From: Ellagibacter isourolithinifaciens
Lineage (GTDB): Bacteria; Actinomycetota; Coriobacteriia; Coriobacteriales; Eggerthellaceae
Assembly (NCBI RefSeq): GCF_008831035.1
Contig: NZ_WAJR01000011.1
Span: 1-64,000 of the forward strand
Reading direction: 5' to 3'
DNA length: 64,000 nucleotides
The translations under genes were made by a program, and so were the position numbers. Positions 43,724 to 52,962 of the stretch are shown one piece after another (within the stretch, counting starts at the first letter, position 1; the number at the start of each line of letters is the position of its first letter). The notes under the pieces are model-generated. The model worked only from the letters and a program-made list of their open reading frames with translations, was not told where the DNA came from and searched no databases.

Positions 43724-43737
43724 GTCGAGCTCTTTCC

Positions 43738-44676
43738 CTAACTCTGCAAGCCATCGAGGTAGGCGACGATGTATCCGCACGCCTCCTCGAAGTTCTCGCC
43801 CGTGAAACCATGCCCTGCACCGGAAATGACATGCAGCTCGCAGTCAGGATACACCTGCGACGCGCGCTCGGAGTACGACACGTCGACGACCGAATCCGCG
43901 TCGCCGTGCAGCACGAGCACCTTTCCGGGATAGGCGCCGATACGCGCGAACATATCGTAGTCCCACATGTCAGCTGCGTAGTTGCGCCCAACCGTCATCC
44001 AACCGCCGAACAGCCCGTAGGTATCGGGTACGTCTGCAACCGATGCGAACTGCGCATGGATGTCGTCGGAGATCGAAAGCGCCGGGTAGAGCAGTACCAA
44101 CCCAGCAAGCTCGTCGGCATGGTCGGCGGCGTAGACCGCCGAAACGCATCCGCCCTGGCTCTCGCCGACGGCCACGATTGCGGACGAGTCTACGAAGTCC
44201 CAGTCCTTGGCCGCCTCGATGACGGCTTCCAAATCGGAGACCTCGGTCATGGCCGACATGCTCGTCGATGAGCCGTCGCTGCGGTTCTGATGCGCGCTTC
44301 CCCCGCGGAAGTCGAACGTGTGCACCGCAAAACCGTGCGAGGCGAGAACCTCGGCGTACGGCGCGCCCGCAGAGTGGTCGTTGCCAAGCCCGTGCGAGAA
44401 CACGACGAGCGGCTTTTGCCCCTCCCCCTCGGGCACATATGCGACTCCGTAGATCTGCTCGCCCCCGTTGTCCACCCATAGCTCACGCTGCTCGTAGGTG
44501 AAATCGCCCTTTTGGTCGACATCTCCGGAGGAGGCGACGGCCGCCTGCCCGGGGCCCAGGGACGACGCGCTTGCGTCCGTAGAGGCCGATGATGCCTGGC
44601 CTTGCGCGGACCCGCATCCTACCAACCCGAACGCTGCGGCGAGAACGATGGCCATAACGGCAGTGGTTCCCTTCAT
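43738..44676 (-). CDS. Lipoprotein alpha/beta hydrolase
   Basis: 312 residues from the ATG at 44676. Signal peptide with lipobox (AAFGLVGCGS), short linker, then an alpha/beta hydrolase: VVFSHGLGNDHSAGAPYAEVLASHGFAVHTFDFRGGSAHQ, nucleophile elbow VAVGESQGGCVSA (Ser), acid in VLHGDADSVV, His in ISGAGHGFTG. It resembles secreted dienelactone hydrolase/BAAT-type esterases. Substrate unknown. Upstream of the DUF362 gene on the same strand. Confidence 0.88.
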   Translation of the reverse strand: MKGTTAVMAIVLAAAFGLVGCGSAQGQASSASTDASASSLGPGQAAVASSGDVDQKGDFTYEQRELWVDNGGEQIYGVAYVPEGEGQKPLVVFSHGLGNDHSAGAPYAEVLASHGFAVHTFDFRGGSAHQNRSDGSSTSMSAMTEVSDLEAVIEAAKDWDFVDSSAIVAVGESQGGCVSAVYAADHADELAGLVLLYPALSISDDIHAQFASVADVPDTYGLFGGWMTVGRNYAADMWDYDMFARIGAYPGKVLVLHGDADSVVDVSYSERASQVYPDCELHVISGAGHGFTGENFEEACGYIVAYLDGLQS

Positions 44677-44701
44677 GACGAGGCTGTCCTTTCCCATCGT
44701 C

Positions 44702-45559
44702 CTACTTCAGGCTCTCCTTGAAGAATGCCTCGAGCTTGTCGAAGGGGATGCGGTCTGTGCGGTCGTACAGGTCGATGTGCTCGGCGTCGTCGACCACGAA
44801 AAGCTCCTTGGGCTCCGCGGCCGCAGCGTAGGCTTTCTCGGAAAACGCGCGCGAATGGGCACGATCGCCTACGACGAACAGTATCGGCCGCGGTGCAATC
44901 TCGGTGATGTAGGCAAGTGCCGGGAAGTTCAGCATGGCCAGGTTCGAGGTCATCGTGAACCCGCCGAGCGCATTGGGATGATGGCCGCGCGGCACGGCGC
45001 AGAAGCGCTGCCACTCATTGGTGAGCGGGTCGGTTTCGGGCAGAGCCTCGACGGATGGATACGGCTCTCCCGGGAAGGACGGCACGTATTCTTGCTTCCC
45101 CGCCTCGAAGTCGGCCCAACGGTGCTCGGCCAGCTGGCGCTTCATGTCCTCGAGCATGTCAGGGTTGTCGCCGAACATGCCGCGTACGTCAGTGATATCG
45201 TACATCGACGTCGTGGCAACGGCTTTGATACGCACATCTACCTGTGCGGCCGAAAGAGCGAAGCCGCCGCTGCCGCAGATGCCGATGGCGCCGATTCGCT
45301 CGCGGTCCACGCAAGGCACCTTCACGCCCAGGTAGTCCACCGCTGCGCTGAAGCTCTCCGCGAACAAATCGGGGCTCGAGATGTTGCGCGGCTCACCGCC
45401 CGACTCGCCCATGTGCACCTGGTCGAAGGTCAGCACTACGAAGCCGCGCTGCGCGAGCTCGTTCGCGTAGACGCAAGGGCCCTGCTCCTTCACGCCGCCG
45501 TAAGGGGCGCCCACGATGAGCGCGGGGTGCTTCGCGTGGCTGCGCATCTCGCGGCGCAT
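44702..45559 (-). pseudogene. Alpha/beta hydrolase missing its N-terminus
   Basis: 285 residues in the present frame. HPALIVGAPYGGVKEQGPCVYANELAQRGFVVLTFDQVHMGESGG, nucleophile elbow GICGSGGFAL, late Asp (FVVGDRAHS) and His (DDAEHIDLYD) show a hydrolase of the DLH/YcjY type. Relatives have about 30-40 more residues in front. The frame begins abruptly where an MFS gene fragment starts on the other strand (about 45,560), so the N-terminus was cut off by a deletion. It may still be translated but is probably not functional. Confidence 0.7.
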
Positions 45560-45560
45560 G

Positions 45561-45935
45561 AGCAGGCGAGGCTACACCTCCGCAGCCCTTGTCGTGTCGG
45601 CGATCGTCGGAGTTTGCATTCTCGTGTTCGGGCAAATGGGCACTTTCGTCTTCTGCGGCCTGTTCGTCGTGTTCGCGTTCTTCGAGGCCTCCGTGCGCCC
45701 CTATGCCGTGGCGGTGCTGCTCGCGCAGCAGGAGGGCGACACGGGCTCGGCTTCGGCGCTCATCAACTTTACCCGGACCTTCACCGGCGTCATCGGCATG
45801 TTCGCGGTGATGGCGCCCGTCTTCTCCGGTTACGTGAACGCGGTCGGCTGGCTCATGGCAGGCGGAATGCTCATGGCAATCATCGCATGGGTTGCCCTGC
45901 TGCGCTCGTCCATGCCTCTTTCCGGCGTGAAATGA
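45561..45935 (+). pseudogene. C-terminal fragment of an MFS transporter
   Basis: About 125 residues with four membrane spans (TSAALVVSAIVGVCILVFGQMG, FCGLFVVFAFFEASVRPYAVAV, then FTGVIGMFAVMAPVF and GWLMAGGMLMAIIAWVALL), matching the last third of an MFS exporter. No N-terminal part precedes it; homology stops at the junction with the truncated hydrolase. Confidence 0.75.
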
Positions 45936-45981
45936 GGAAGAGGGGTCGATCTTCATGCCCTGTCGAGTGCGCTGGTGGGGT

Positions 45982-46869
45982 TTAATCCAGCGAGGGGCTT
46001 GACATGCGCGATTTCAGGTTTCGGGCGAGCGCGAGGAAGCGTTGGGCCGACTTGGCCGATGCCTGGTACAAAGCGTACACCTGCCAGCTAAGGCACGGAT
46101 TGTCGAGCGGAATCGCCACGGTTCCTTCGGGTACGCATTGGGCAAAGACCTCGGATACCAAGCCAATTCCTTCGTCTGCACCGACGATTTTCTCGGCAAG
46201 TTCTACCCCGTTTATCGTGCTGAATCTTACATTGTGGATGCCGCTGTTCTGAAGGGATTGCATCAGCGACCCGTATTGCAATTTATCGTCTGATACCAAG
46301 AGCAGCCTCTGCCCGCCAAGCATTTCGAGCTTAAGTGCCTTTTCGGTTGCAAGCGAAGAAGAGCGGGCAGTCCAAGCATAAACCGGTATCGTGGCTATGC
46401 GAAGCGAATCGCACATGTTGAAGTTGCGGTTCATTCCGACGACGAAAGCGCCGTCCGCAAGGCCGGCGCATACGCTTTCCACGCAGTCCTGATAGCCAGA
46501 CTCGCTGATTCGTATGCCGCCCGGATAATCGAAGAACACCCCTGAAGCATCGGCGGGCAAGGCGCTTAGGAGCGCTGTGGATACGATAACGCCAATCGGC
46601 TGGAGTGAGCGCCTGTTTTCGTTTGCTATATCGTGCATGTCGTCAAGCAGGTTGATTGCAGCCTGCGCCTTTTCAGAAAAGGCCTTCCCGTCATCGGTGA
46701 GTTTCAGGTTCTTGCCCTCGCGCCAGAAGAGCTCGACCCCAAATTCGCGTTCGACGGATTTCACGGCATGTGCGATGTTTTGCCGACTTGTGAAGCACCT
46801 CTTGGCGGCTTGGGTGAAACTGCCCGTTTTCATTACGGCCAGCACGAATTCCAACTGCTGCGTTTCCAT
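45982..46869 (-). CDS. LysR-family transcriptional regulator
   Basis: 295 residues. N-terminal winged HTH (TGSFTQAAKRCFTSRQNIAHAVKSVEREFGVELFWREGKNLKLTDDGKAF), then a type 2 periplasmic-binding-like effector domain (about 90-290). Divergently transcribed from the MFS-nitrilase operon across about 370 bases, the usual layout for LysR control; it probably senses the imported substrate. Confidence 0.92.
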   Translation of the reverse strand: METQQLEFVLAVMKTGSFTQAAKRCFTSRQNIAHAVKSVEREFGVELFWREGKNLKLTDDGKAFSEKAQAAINLLDDMHDIANENRRSLQPIGVIVSTALLSALPADASGVFFDYPGGIRISESGYQDCVESVCAGLADGAFVVGMNRNFNMCDSLRIATIPVYAWTARSSSLATEKALKLEMLGGQRLLLVSDDKLQYGSLMQSLQNSGIHNVRFSTINGVELAEKIVGADEGIGLVSEVFAQCVPEGTVAIPLDNPCLSWQVYALYQASAKSAQRFLALARNLKSRMSSPSLD

Positions 46870-47238
46870 GCGATGCTCCTCTTCATGGTGCGGCTGAAAC
46901 GTCTTCTACCGTATTATCTGCACAGGGACGTTGCGTGTCAAAGGCCCCACGACTCTTGTGCGCCACTTGGTTGTCGTGATGGCAGGAGCCCGTGGGCCCC
47001 GTCATGGAAAACGGCAGCCGGCTGGCCATGTGGTTGGTCATGGCAGATTTCCTTTGCCTGTATGCGCAAATCATCGGCTACGCCAGAGCCATGCCGCCCT
47101 TTCTATACTCGATACGGGAAGGACGGCAATGGGAATCAACTCAGTAGCGGCTAAAAGAGAAGCAAGATTGCCGCCTGCTTTGGATCCGATTCCCGTTGCC
47201 TCTGAAGCCTGACATGAGACTTGAAAGGAGATCAGCTG
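46870..47238. promoter_or_regulatory. Divergent control region, LysR and MFS-nitrilase operon
   Basis: 369 bases with no gene. Must hold both promoters and the LysR site; I could not pick a certain T-N11-A box. The MFS ribosome site AAAGGAG is at 47224-47230. Confidence 0.5.
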
Positions 47239-48471
47239 ATGAAGAACCGTTATCTCATGTTTTTCGTGATGTATTTCTGCGCGGCGGCATTGGCCCTGAG
47301 CCAATTCAAGATTGTGCCTATCCTCGGGCCAATCACCGAAGGCCTCGGCATTGCTTTTGAGCAGGTGTCGTGGCTTATGTCGGTTTTCACCGTTGCAGCC
47401 ATAGTCCTTGCCATACCTGCCGGGGGCCTGATAGCCAAATTCGGCCCGAAGAAGGTCTGGGTGGTTGTCATGCTGCTCATGGTGTGCGGCAACGTAATCG
47501 GCGCGTTTGGAATCGAAAGCTTCGCCATACTGCTTTTCAGCCGAGTCGTGGAAGGCTGCGCATTCGCCTTTGTCGCCATTGCGGGCATCGTGTTCATAAA
47601 CATGTGGTTTCCTGATAGGAATACCGGTCTTTTCACTGGCATTTTCATGTCGTTCATCTCGATAGGATCGATTGTCGCACTCAACTGCGTATACCCGCTC
47701 ACCAGTGCTTATGGGCTTGCCAGTGCTTGGTGGCTCGCTGCAATCGTGGCAGCGCTTCTGACGGTTCTGTTTGTTGTCGTTGTGAAAGAGGCCCCTGCTC
47801 CAGCGCAGGGAGGCGGCGGGAACCTCCCGAAGGCATCGCTTACCCCGATTCTGAAGAATCAGCGCGTCATGCTGCTCTGCTTCCTTGCGTTGACCTTGGG
47901 TTTCGTGCTCTACTTCTTTTTGAACAATTATCCGTCCCTATTCATGACGGTATACGGAGTTGATCAGGCAGGGGCCACGCTCTATAGCAGCCTGAACAAT
48001 TTGTTCAGCATCCCCTTCTGCGTAATCGGCGGATTCGTCGTCGATAAGCTTGGGCCAAAGCGGGCCCCCGTGTTCATGGCGGTTTCGTTCGTGTTCATCA
48101 TCGTCGCCTGTGCGTTCATGACGAATCTGACCCCGCCCCTGTTCGTTGTGCACACTCTGGTAATCGCGGCATTCCCTGGCTTGATTTACACGGCGTGCAA
48201 CTACCTTATCCCGCGCGATGTCGAAAACCCCCTGCAAATCAGCTACGGTATTGCGCTCATGACGCTGTTCTATAGCCTTGGCATTTTCATCGGCAGCCCC
48301 ATTGTTCTTTACGCCATTGCCGGCACCGGCTCCTGGGCAGTGGGTGGGTACATTCTGGCAGTCATCATGGTTATCGGATTGGCGTTGAATCTGCTCTACA
48401 TTGGCGTCTCGAAGGGCAAGCCGGCTGCGCCCGACTTCGCAAATTCGCCCATGAAGGCAGGTGACCAGTAA
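47239..48471 (+). CDS. MFS transporter (NarK/CynX-like), partner of nitrilase
   Basis: 410 residues, 12 spans. Begins YLMFFVMYFCAAALALSQFKIVPILGPI, motif A GGLIAKFGPKKVWVV, and a central loop at about 195-215. The true start is the ATG at 47239, 8 bases after AAAGGAG, not the earlier TTG. Lies 60 bases before the nitrilase and under LysR control, so it probably imports the nitrile, amide or small acid the enzyme uses. Confidence 0.9.
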   Translation: MKNRYLMFFVMYFCAAALALSQFKIVPILGPITEGLGIAFEQVSWLMSVFTVAAIVLAIPAGGLIAKFGPKKVWVVVMLLMVCGNVIGAFGIESFAILLFSRVVEGCAFAFVAIAGIVFINMWFPDRNTGLFTGIFMSFISIGSIVALNCVYPLTSAYGLASAWWLAAIVAALLTVLFVVVVKEAPAPAQGGGGNLPKASLTPILKNQRVMLLCFLALTLGFVLYFFLNNYPSLFMTVYGVDQAGATLYSSLNNLFSIPFCVIGGFVVDKLGPKRAPVFMAVSFVFIIVACAFMTNLTPPLFVVHTLVIAAFPGLIYTACNYLIPRDVENPLQISYGIALMTLFYSLGIFIGSPIVLYAIAGTGSWAVGGYILAVIMVIGLALNLLYIGVSKGKPAAPDFANSPMKAGDQ

Positions 48472-48531
48472 CGTTCATTTGGACAGGAAATCAGGAACAA
48501 GCATAGAGAAAAGAGAGAAAAGGGGAAGACA

Positions 48532-49434
48532 ATGAGCATGACGAAAATCGCGACGGTAAACTTCGAGACTTCGATGGACAAGCAGGCCAACCGCGCCAAG
48601 ATGGTCGACTTCATCGAGCAAGCGGGCGCGCAGGGATGCAATCTGGTCGTGTTTCCCGAGGAGGCGCTTACGGGCATCGGCGAGGCAGGGTTCGTGGCGG
48701 TGAGCGCGCAGGACAAGCTGGGCATCTACTCGAATTCCGAACTCGTGCCCGAGGGCGAGTCGACCCAGATGTTCATCGAGCTGGCCAAGAAGCACGACAT
48801 GTACATCTGCTGGGGCATGGCCGAGCGCGACCCCGAGCGCGACTTCGCGTACCACAACGCGTGCGTGCTTGTGGGGCCGGAGGGCTTCGTGGGCAGGTAC
48901 CGCAAGACCCACCTCGTGCTGACGGAGGGCTTCTACCACTTCCCCGGCACAGAGTTCCCGGTGTTCGACACCGCGCTGGGCAAGGTCGGGCTGTACGTCT
49001 GCTACGACATGTGCTTCCCCGAGGTGACGCGCATCCTGGCCAACAAGGGCGCCGAGCTGCTTATCTCGGTCACGGGATGGCCGAACGTCACTGGCACCGA
49101 CGACGCGAGCGGCCACACCGAGTATATGCTGTTCCAGAAGGCGCGCGCCGCGGAGAATATGGTGCCCATCGTTGTCTCCACGCTGTGCGGGCAGTACCTC
49201 GAGGGACACAGCATGATCCTGGGCGCCACCGCGGGCAAGGTCATCGCGTGCGGGGGCTACGGCGAGGAGATGGTGGTCGGCGAGATGGACGTGCAGCGGG
49301 AGATCGTCGAGGCTCGCATGCTGTCGATGGGCGGCACTGACCTCCTGCGCGACCGCAGGCCGAACCTGTATGGCGAGCTCGTCGAGCCCAACGCGTTCAA
49401 TCCCGCGTACAACGTGGACCCGCGCGGGTGCTAG
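48532..49434 (+). CDS. Nitrilase-superfamily amidohydrolase
   Basis: 300 residues. Catalytic Glu in VVFPEEALTG, Lys in YRKTHLVLTEGFY, and Cys in VGLYVCYDMCFPEVTR give the full Glu-Lys-Cys triad. Cleaves a carbon-nitrogen bond (amide, nitrile or carbamoyl); the branch (omega-amidase, carbamoylputrescine or cyanoalanine type) cannot be told. Co-transcribed with the MFS transporter. Confidence 0.92.
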   Translation: MSMTKIATVNFETSMDKQANRAKMVDFIEQAGAQGCNLVVFPEEALTGIGEAGFVAVSAQDKLGIYSNSELVPEGESTQMFIELAKKHDMYICWGMAERDPERDFAYHNACVLVGPEGFVGRYRKTHLVLTEGFYHFPGTEFPVFDTALGKVGLYVCYDMCFPEVTRILANKGAELLISVTGWPNVTGTDDASGHTEYMLFQKARAAENMVPIVVSTLCGQYLEGHSMILGATAGKVIACGGYGEEMVVGEMDVQREIVEARMLSMGGTDLLRDRRPNLYGELVEPNAFNPAYNVDPRGC

Positions 49435-49616
49435 GGGCCCTGCGGTCCGGGCTAACGGGGCGTTCCCCTCCTACAGAAGGCGGCGGCATAGCCAGAGGGC
49501 GTGCCGCCGCCTTCTTTAACGCGCGTTGCCGTGGAAAAGCGCAAAGTAGCGCAACGTGAGCGTTCGTGGCGGTGCGTTGACCGTCGGCCGAGCGTTGCGC
49601 ACGCATTCCGGGTAGG

Positions 49617-49944
49617 CTAGGATAGAGCGCTGTCGCAAGGAGTGGCCGGATGGGGAGAATGGACGCGTGGCTCGTCGAGCCGCAACCGAGGCTGAGGGCG
49701 GGCGGCCTTCTCGCGCTGGATGAGATAGTTCCTCTTCCTGCCCTCAAAGCGCCTGATCGGCAATGGATCCACCTTCCTTTCAGCCATCGTGTAGACACGA
49801 CCCCTGCTCCAGTGCAAGAGCGCTGCGACCTCCCTGACGTTGTAGAAGCCCTTCAGGAGGACGAGCGTTCCGCTCTCGTGTTCAGATGTAATAGGGATTC
49901 GCGATCTTGCCCGCGCCCTCAGGCGAGGCGTTCAGTTCTTGCAT
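49617..49944 (-). pseudogene. Excisionase-like gene remnant
   Basis: A strong ribosome site (AGGAGG) precedes an ATG at 49944 that opens only a 20-residue frame (MQELNASPEG...PYYI, stop at 49882). The useful frame runs next to it and encodes FYNVREVAALLHWSRGRVYTM, then RKVDPLPIRRFEGRKRNYL, a helix-turn-helix of the excisionase kind, to the stop at 49617. A frameshift probably joins the two. It resembles the element gene at 25,931-26,188. Confidence 0.6.
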
Positions 49945-50330
49945 CGATATACCTCCTGTCTTTGCTTCCAGCGGCACCGCCATGCTCGAATGCGGATGCT
50001 TCGCTTCAATAACAAGGTTTTTTACAAGCCGGGGAGACATGCGGCAAGTCGCGCGAAACGCCTTGGGTCCGCTAAGGTTCTCTATGTTCATTAACCATGG
50101 AATCCACATCGCGTGCGGCGTATCGGGGCGGATGGACGGGGTCCGCCCCGAGCGCCCCGCGGTTGGGTCCGGGGAAGTTTCGGACAGGGGGAATGAGCCC
50201 CTTTCGCTGCCGCCGATAGGCGAAATGCAGCGACGCGGGTTGGGTTAGCGATCCCCCGCTAGTAGCGGGATACGCCGATAACCGCGCAATATCTCGAGTG
50301 TTCCCAATATCAATCTTTTAGTGGGATAAT
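49945..50330. other. Intergenic region between xis remnant and Crp/Fnr remnant
   Basis: 386 bases. No reliable gene; a possible 75-codon frame merges with the excisionase leader and has no ribosome site. Nothing else seen. Confidence 0.5.
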
Positions 50331-50964
50331 ATGCGCAAGCACAGTCACTCATCCGAAGGAAGTCCTTTGCGCTGCTACGAGAACAGATTCTGCTCGTCGC
50401 TCGACCCGGATACCCGCAGGCGGCTCTGCCAGGCGTGCACGAAGCCCACGTACGCCGCTAACTCGAAGGCGACCATGAACTTCTACAGGCACTTCCTCGT
50501 GGTCGAGGGGCTGTGCCTGGCGAAACGCTTCCGCACGAGCTTCGTCTACCGACAGGGCGATTTCGTCGTCACCCCTCCATCCCGACGAGAGCAGGGAGGT
50601 CAACCTTGTCGACGTCTCCTTTTCGGAGGGCGTCGACTACGACACCGACCTCGATTTCATCACCATGACGACCCTCGCGTTCTTCGACAAGGGGGAGATC
50701 GACGCGCTGCTCGACGACCCGGGCTTCCTGCGCGCGAGCTACGACAACCTGCAAGACCTCAACGCGCACATCGTCGCGTACCTCATCGGGGTCGGCAGCT
50801 CCTCGGCGTACGATGCGGTCCGCTTCGTGCTGAAGCACTGCGCTCACAACGGCATCGACCACCTGACGCACGAGCAGATCGCAAGGCTGACCGGCCTCTC
50901 GCGTACGACGGTGACGAGTCTCGTGCGCGAGGTCGCCCTCGCTGAGCCCGAGCTCCTTCGCTGA
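50331..50964 (+). pseudogene. Crp/Fnr-like regulator, frameshifted
   Basis: The first frame carries CYENRFCSSLDPDTRRRLCQAC and runs to GDFVVTP. The second frame continues HPDESREVNLVDVSFSEG... to the HTH DHLTHEQIARLTGLSRTTVTSLVREVAL at the C-terminus (stop at about 50964). A single extra base in the C-rich stretch near 50,570-50,580 explains the shift. The regulator probably controlled the nitroreductase and etf genes beside it. Confidence 0.75.
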
Positions 50965-51138
50965 GCCCGGGGCACGTGCCGTATCCGCACTGACCTGCCG
51001 ATTGTCGCCTAGGCGACATCCACGTTGTCTGCTCGCATGCGCCGAGGTTGTCGGGCACCGCCTCCGCCGACCGCCTACCATCGCCTTATCGGAGTCGCCC
51101 GGACGCGCCGGGCGCACAACCTCGAGAAAGGCGAAGAC
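50965..51138. other. Gap between Crp/Fnr and nitroreductase remnants
   Basis: 174 bases; no gene. Ribosome site GAAAGGCGAAG before the nitroreductase ATG. Confidence 0.4.
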
Positions 51139-51804
51139 ATGATCGGCAAGGACCTACCCAAGAGCAACATCCGCAACAACGACTTCATCGACGTGGTGTT
51201 CGGCAGACGCGCGACGCGCTTCATGAACCCCGACTTCAAGGTCGACCGCGAGGAGATCGTCGAGATCTTCTCGGAGATGAACGTGTTCACCCCCTCGGCG
51301 GTGAACACGCAGCCCTACAAGTTCCTCGTCATCGACTCGGACGAGGGCAAGAAGAAGATCAACTCCATCATGCGCCCACCGTTCGACCGCGACCGCACCA
51401 CCTCGTGCTCGTTCGCCGTAGTCGTGTTCGCCGACCGCAAGTGGATCGAGGGATTCGACGAGCTGTACCAGAACGAGATCACCATCGTCCCAGACTATCC
51501 CGAGATGATGGTCCCGGTCACCTACGAGTAGTACGAGGAGCTCACCGCGGGCGACGGCTCATACCTTGACAAGTCCATCAACTTCCAGGCGGGCCAGGCG
51601 TCGATGATGCTGCAGTGCATCTGCCGCGCGCACGGGCTCGACACCTCCGTCATGGACGCATGGGACCCCGAGCTGCTCACCGATCTGTTCGGAATCGACC
51701 TCGAGCGCTACATCCCCGAGGTCGTGCTCATCATCGGCAAGAGCACCGGTCCTGCGACCGAGCGCTACCGCTACACGGGCGACCATTTCATCATCTGGGG
51801 TTAG
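51139..51804 (+). pseudogene. Nitroreductase-family protein with in-frame amber codon
   Basis: FMN-dependent nitroreductase fold: RRATRFMNPDFKVDREEIVEIFSEMNVFTPSAVNTQPYKFLVID is the family's FMN-binding N-terminus. A TAG at 51529-51531 (TYE-stop-YEELTAGDGSYLDKSINFQAGQ) interrupts the frame about 130 codons in; the rest runs without damage to 51804 (GDHFIIWG). CAG or TAC to TAG is a single change. Confidence 0.8.
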
Positions 51805-51867
51805 CAGACGACTCGCGGCCGGGCGCGGCCTAGCGCCCGGCCGCCGCGGAGGAAAGGAGGCCCAGGC

Positions 51868-52262
51868 GTGAACGTGACGCTTGTGTACAAATGGGGGCGC
51901 GACCCCGAGGAGATATTCGTGTACGACGGCGGGACGACCAAGCTCCGCCGCGACAGGCTCGTGGCGAGCGACGACGACGCCGCCGCAATCGCCTGCGCAC
52001 GCGGACTCGCGGAGGCGACCGGGGGCGAGGTCGTGGGCGCGACCATCGGATCAGGCGACGTGAGCTGGGCGATGGCCCGGGGGGCATCGCGCGCCGTGAG
52101 CGCCGAGCCCGGACGACAGGCAGACCGCCGAGGCTCTCGCCCAAGTCGTCGAGGCGGCCGGCGTCGCGGACGTCGTCGTCATGGGGGACGCCCGCGACGC
52201 GGCAGGCGTCGCGGGGGCGCTCGCCGCGCACCTCGGGCTCCCACTCGTGGCGGGGGTCCGGG
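51868..52262 (+). pseudogene. Electron-transfer flavoprotein beta fragment
   Basis: NVTLVYKWGRDPEEIFVYDGG and AAAIACARGLAEATGGEVVG match the start of EtfB, then the frame shifts by one near 52,105 and continues DDRQTAEALAQVVEAAGVADVVVMGDARDAAGVAGALAAHLGLPLVAGVRD, where homology stops at the IS fragment. It has a good ribosome site (GGAAAGGAGG). The C-terminal third is missing. Confidence 0.75.
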
Positions 52263-52622
52263 ACTGTACCACGAGACGACGCGCTCGCCGCTGCAGCAGA
52301 TCAGCACGACCAGGCGCTCCGCGAGCCAGATCCCGTCGACGAAGAGGACGCGGTGGAGCTCCCCGTCGGGCACGGGCATGGGCCAAACCTCCCAGAACTC
52401 CGAGGTCCTGCGCCTGAAGGTCCGGCCGGCGCCCGGCATCTCGAGCTGCGTGCCCTTCGACAGCAACCACGACAGGAACTCCTCGAGGCGGGCGGCCGCG
52501 TCGTCGTAGCGCACGGTGGCCGAAGCGCCGCACGCGGCGCACCTCCATCTCTGGGCCCCCGACGAGGTCTTGCCGTTCCTTTTCATCGACCCGCCGCAGC
52601 AAGCGCATTTGACCGCCTTCAT
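52263..52622 (-). pseudogene. Truncated IS1249-like transposase (N-terminal part)
   Basis: KAVKCACCGGSMKRNGKTSSGAQRWRCAACGAS is a zinc-ribbon start typical of IS1249-type transposases (IS256 group), then GRTFRRRTSEFWEVWPMPVPDGELHRVLFVDGIWLAERLVVLI. The catalytic DDE part is missing where the fragment meets etfB. Upstream (to about 52,800) is probably the IS end. Confidence 0.75.
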
Positions 52623-52694
52623 GGCGCACCCCTCCCGAAAGGTTTTTAACGTTTCCGAAAAAGGCTACCCATCTGGAGGAACGGCGAGCGCGAG

Positions 52695-52800
52695 GACACA
52701 CATTTTGTCCGAGTGCTTAAATAGGGCCGACGAATTTAAACGAACGAGAAAGGGGCATCGACCTGCGCCGATACCCCTAAATGAGACACACATTTTGTCC
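52695..52800. repeat. Two copies of a 16-bp sequence beside the IS remnant
   Basis: GACACACATTTTGTCC occurs at 52695-52710 and 52785-52800, 90 bp apart; each copy has GACA/TGTC arms. Between them AGGGG...CCCCT can form a hairpin. Possible IS end or transposase binding sites. Confidence 0.6.
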
Positions 52801-52927
52801 TATAAGCCGAAAGATAAAAGGGGCCCGGGAACCGCGATTCGGACGGCTTCCGGACCCCTTCCAGAGGGTGAAAAAACAGGCCGTGGGGTAAACTTTTTCG
52901 ACCGGAAAATTCCCCCGCAATAAAAAA

Positions 52928-52954
52928 TCCCTGACCGTTTTCGCAGGTCAGGGA
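52928..52954 (-). terminator. Terminator of tRNA-fMet (element copy)
   Basis: Perfect 9-bp stem TCCCTGACC/GGTCAGGGA, loop 9, followed on the minus strand by TTTTTT (AAAAAA at 52922-52927). Differs in sequence from the left-border terminator. Confidence 0.85.
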
Positions 52955-52962
52955 CTTGATTT

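Noticed and set aside
42647-51804. TAG reassigned to an amino acid in this organism
   Set aside because: Intact genes such as galE, the AhpD-like gene, the CBS gene and the MGMT gene end with TAG, so genome-wide recoding is unlikely.
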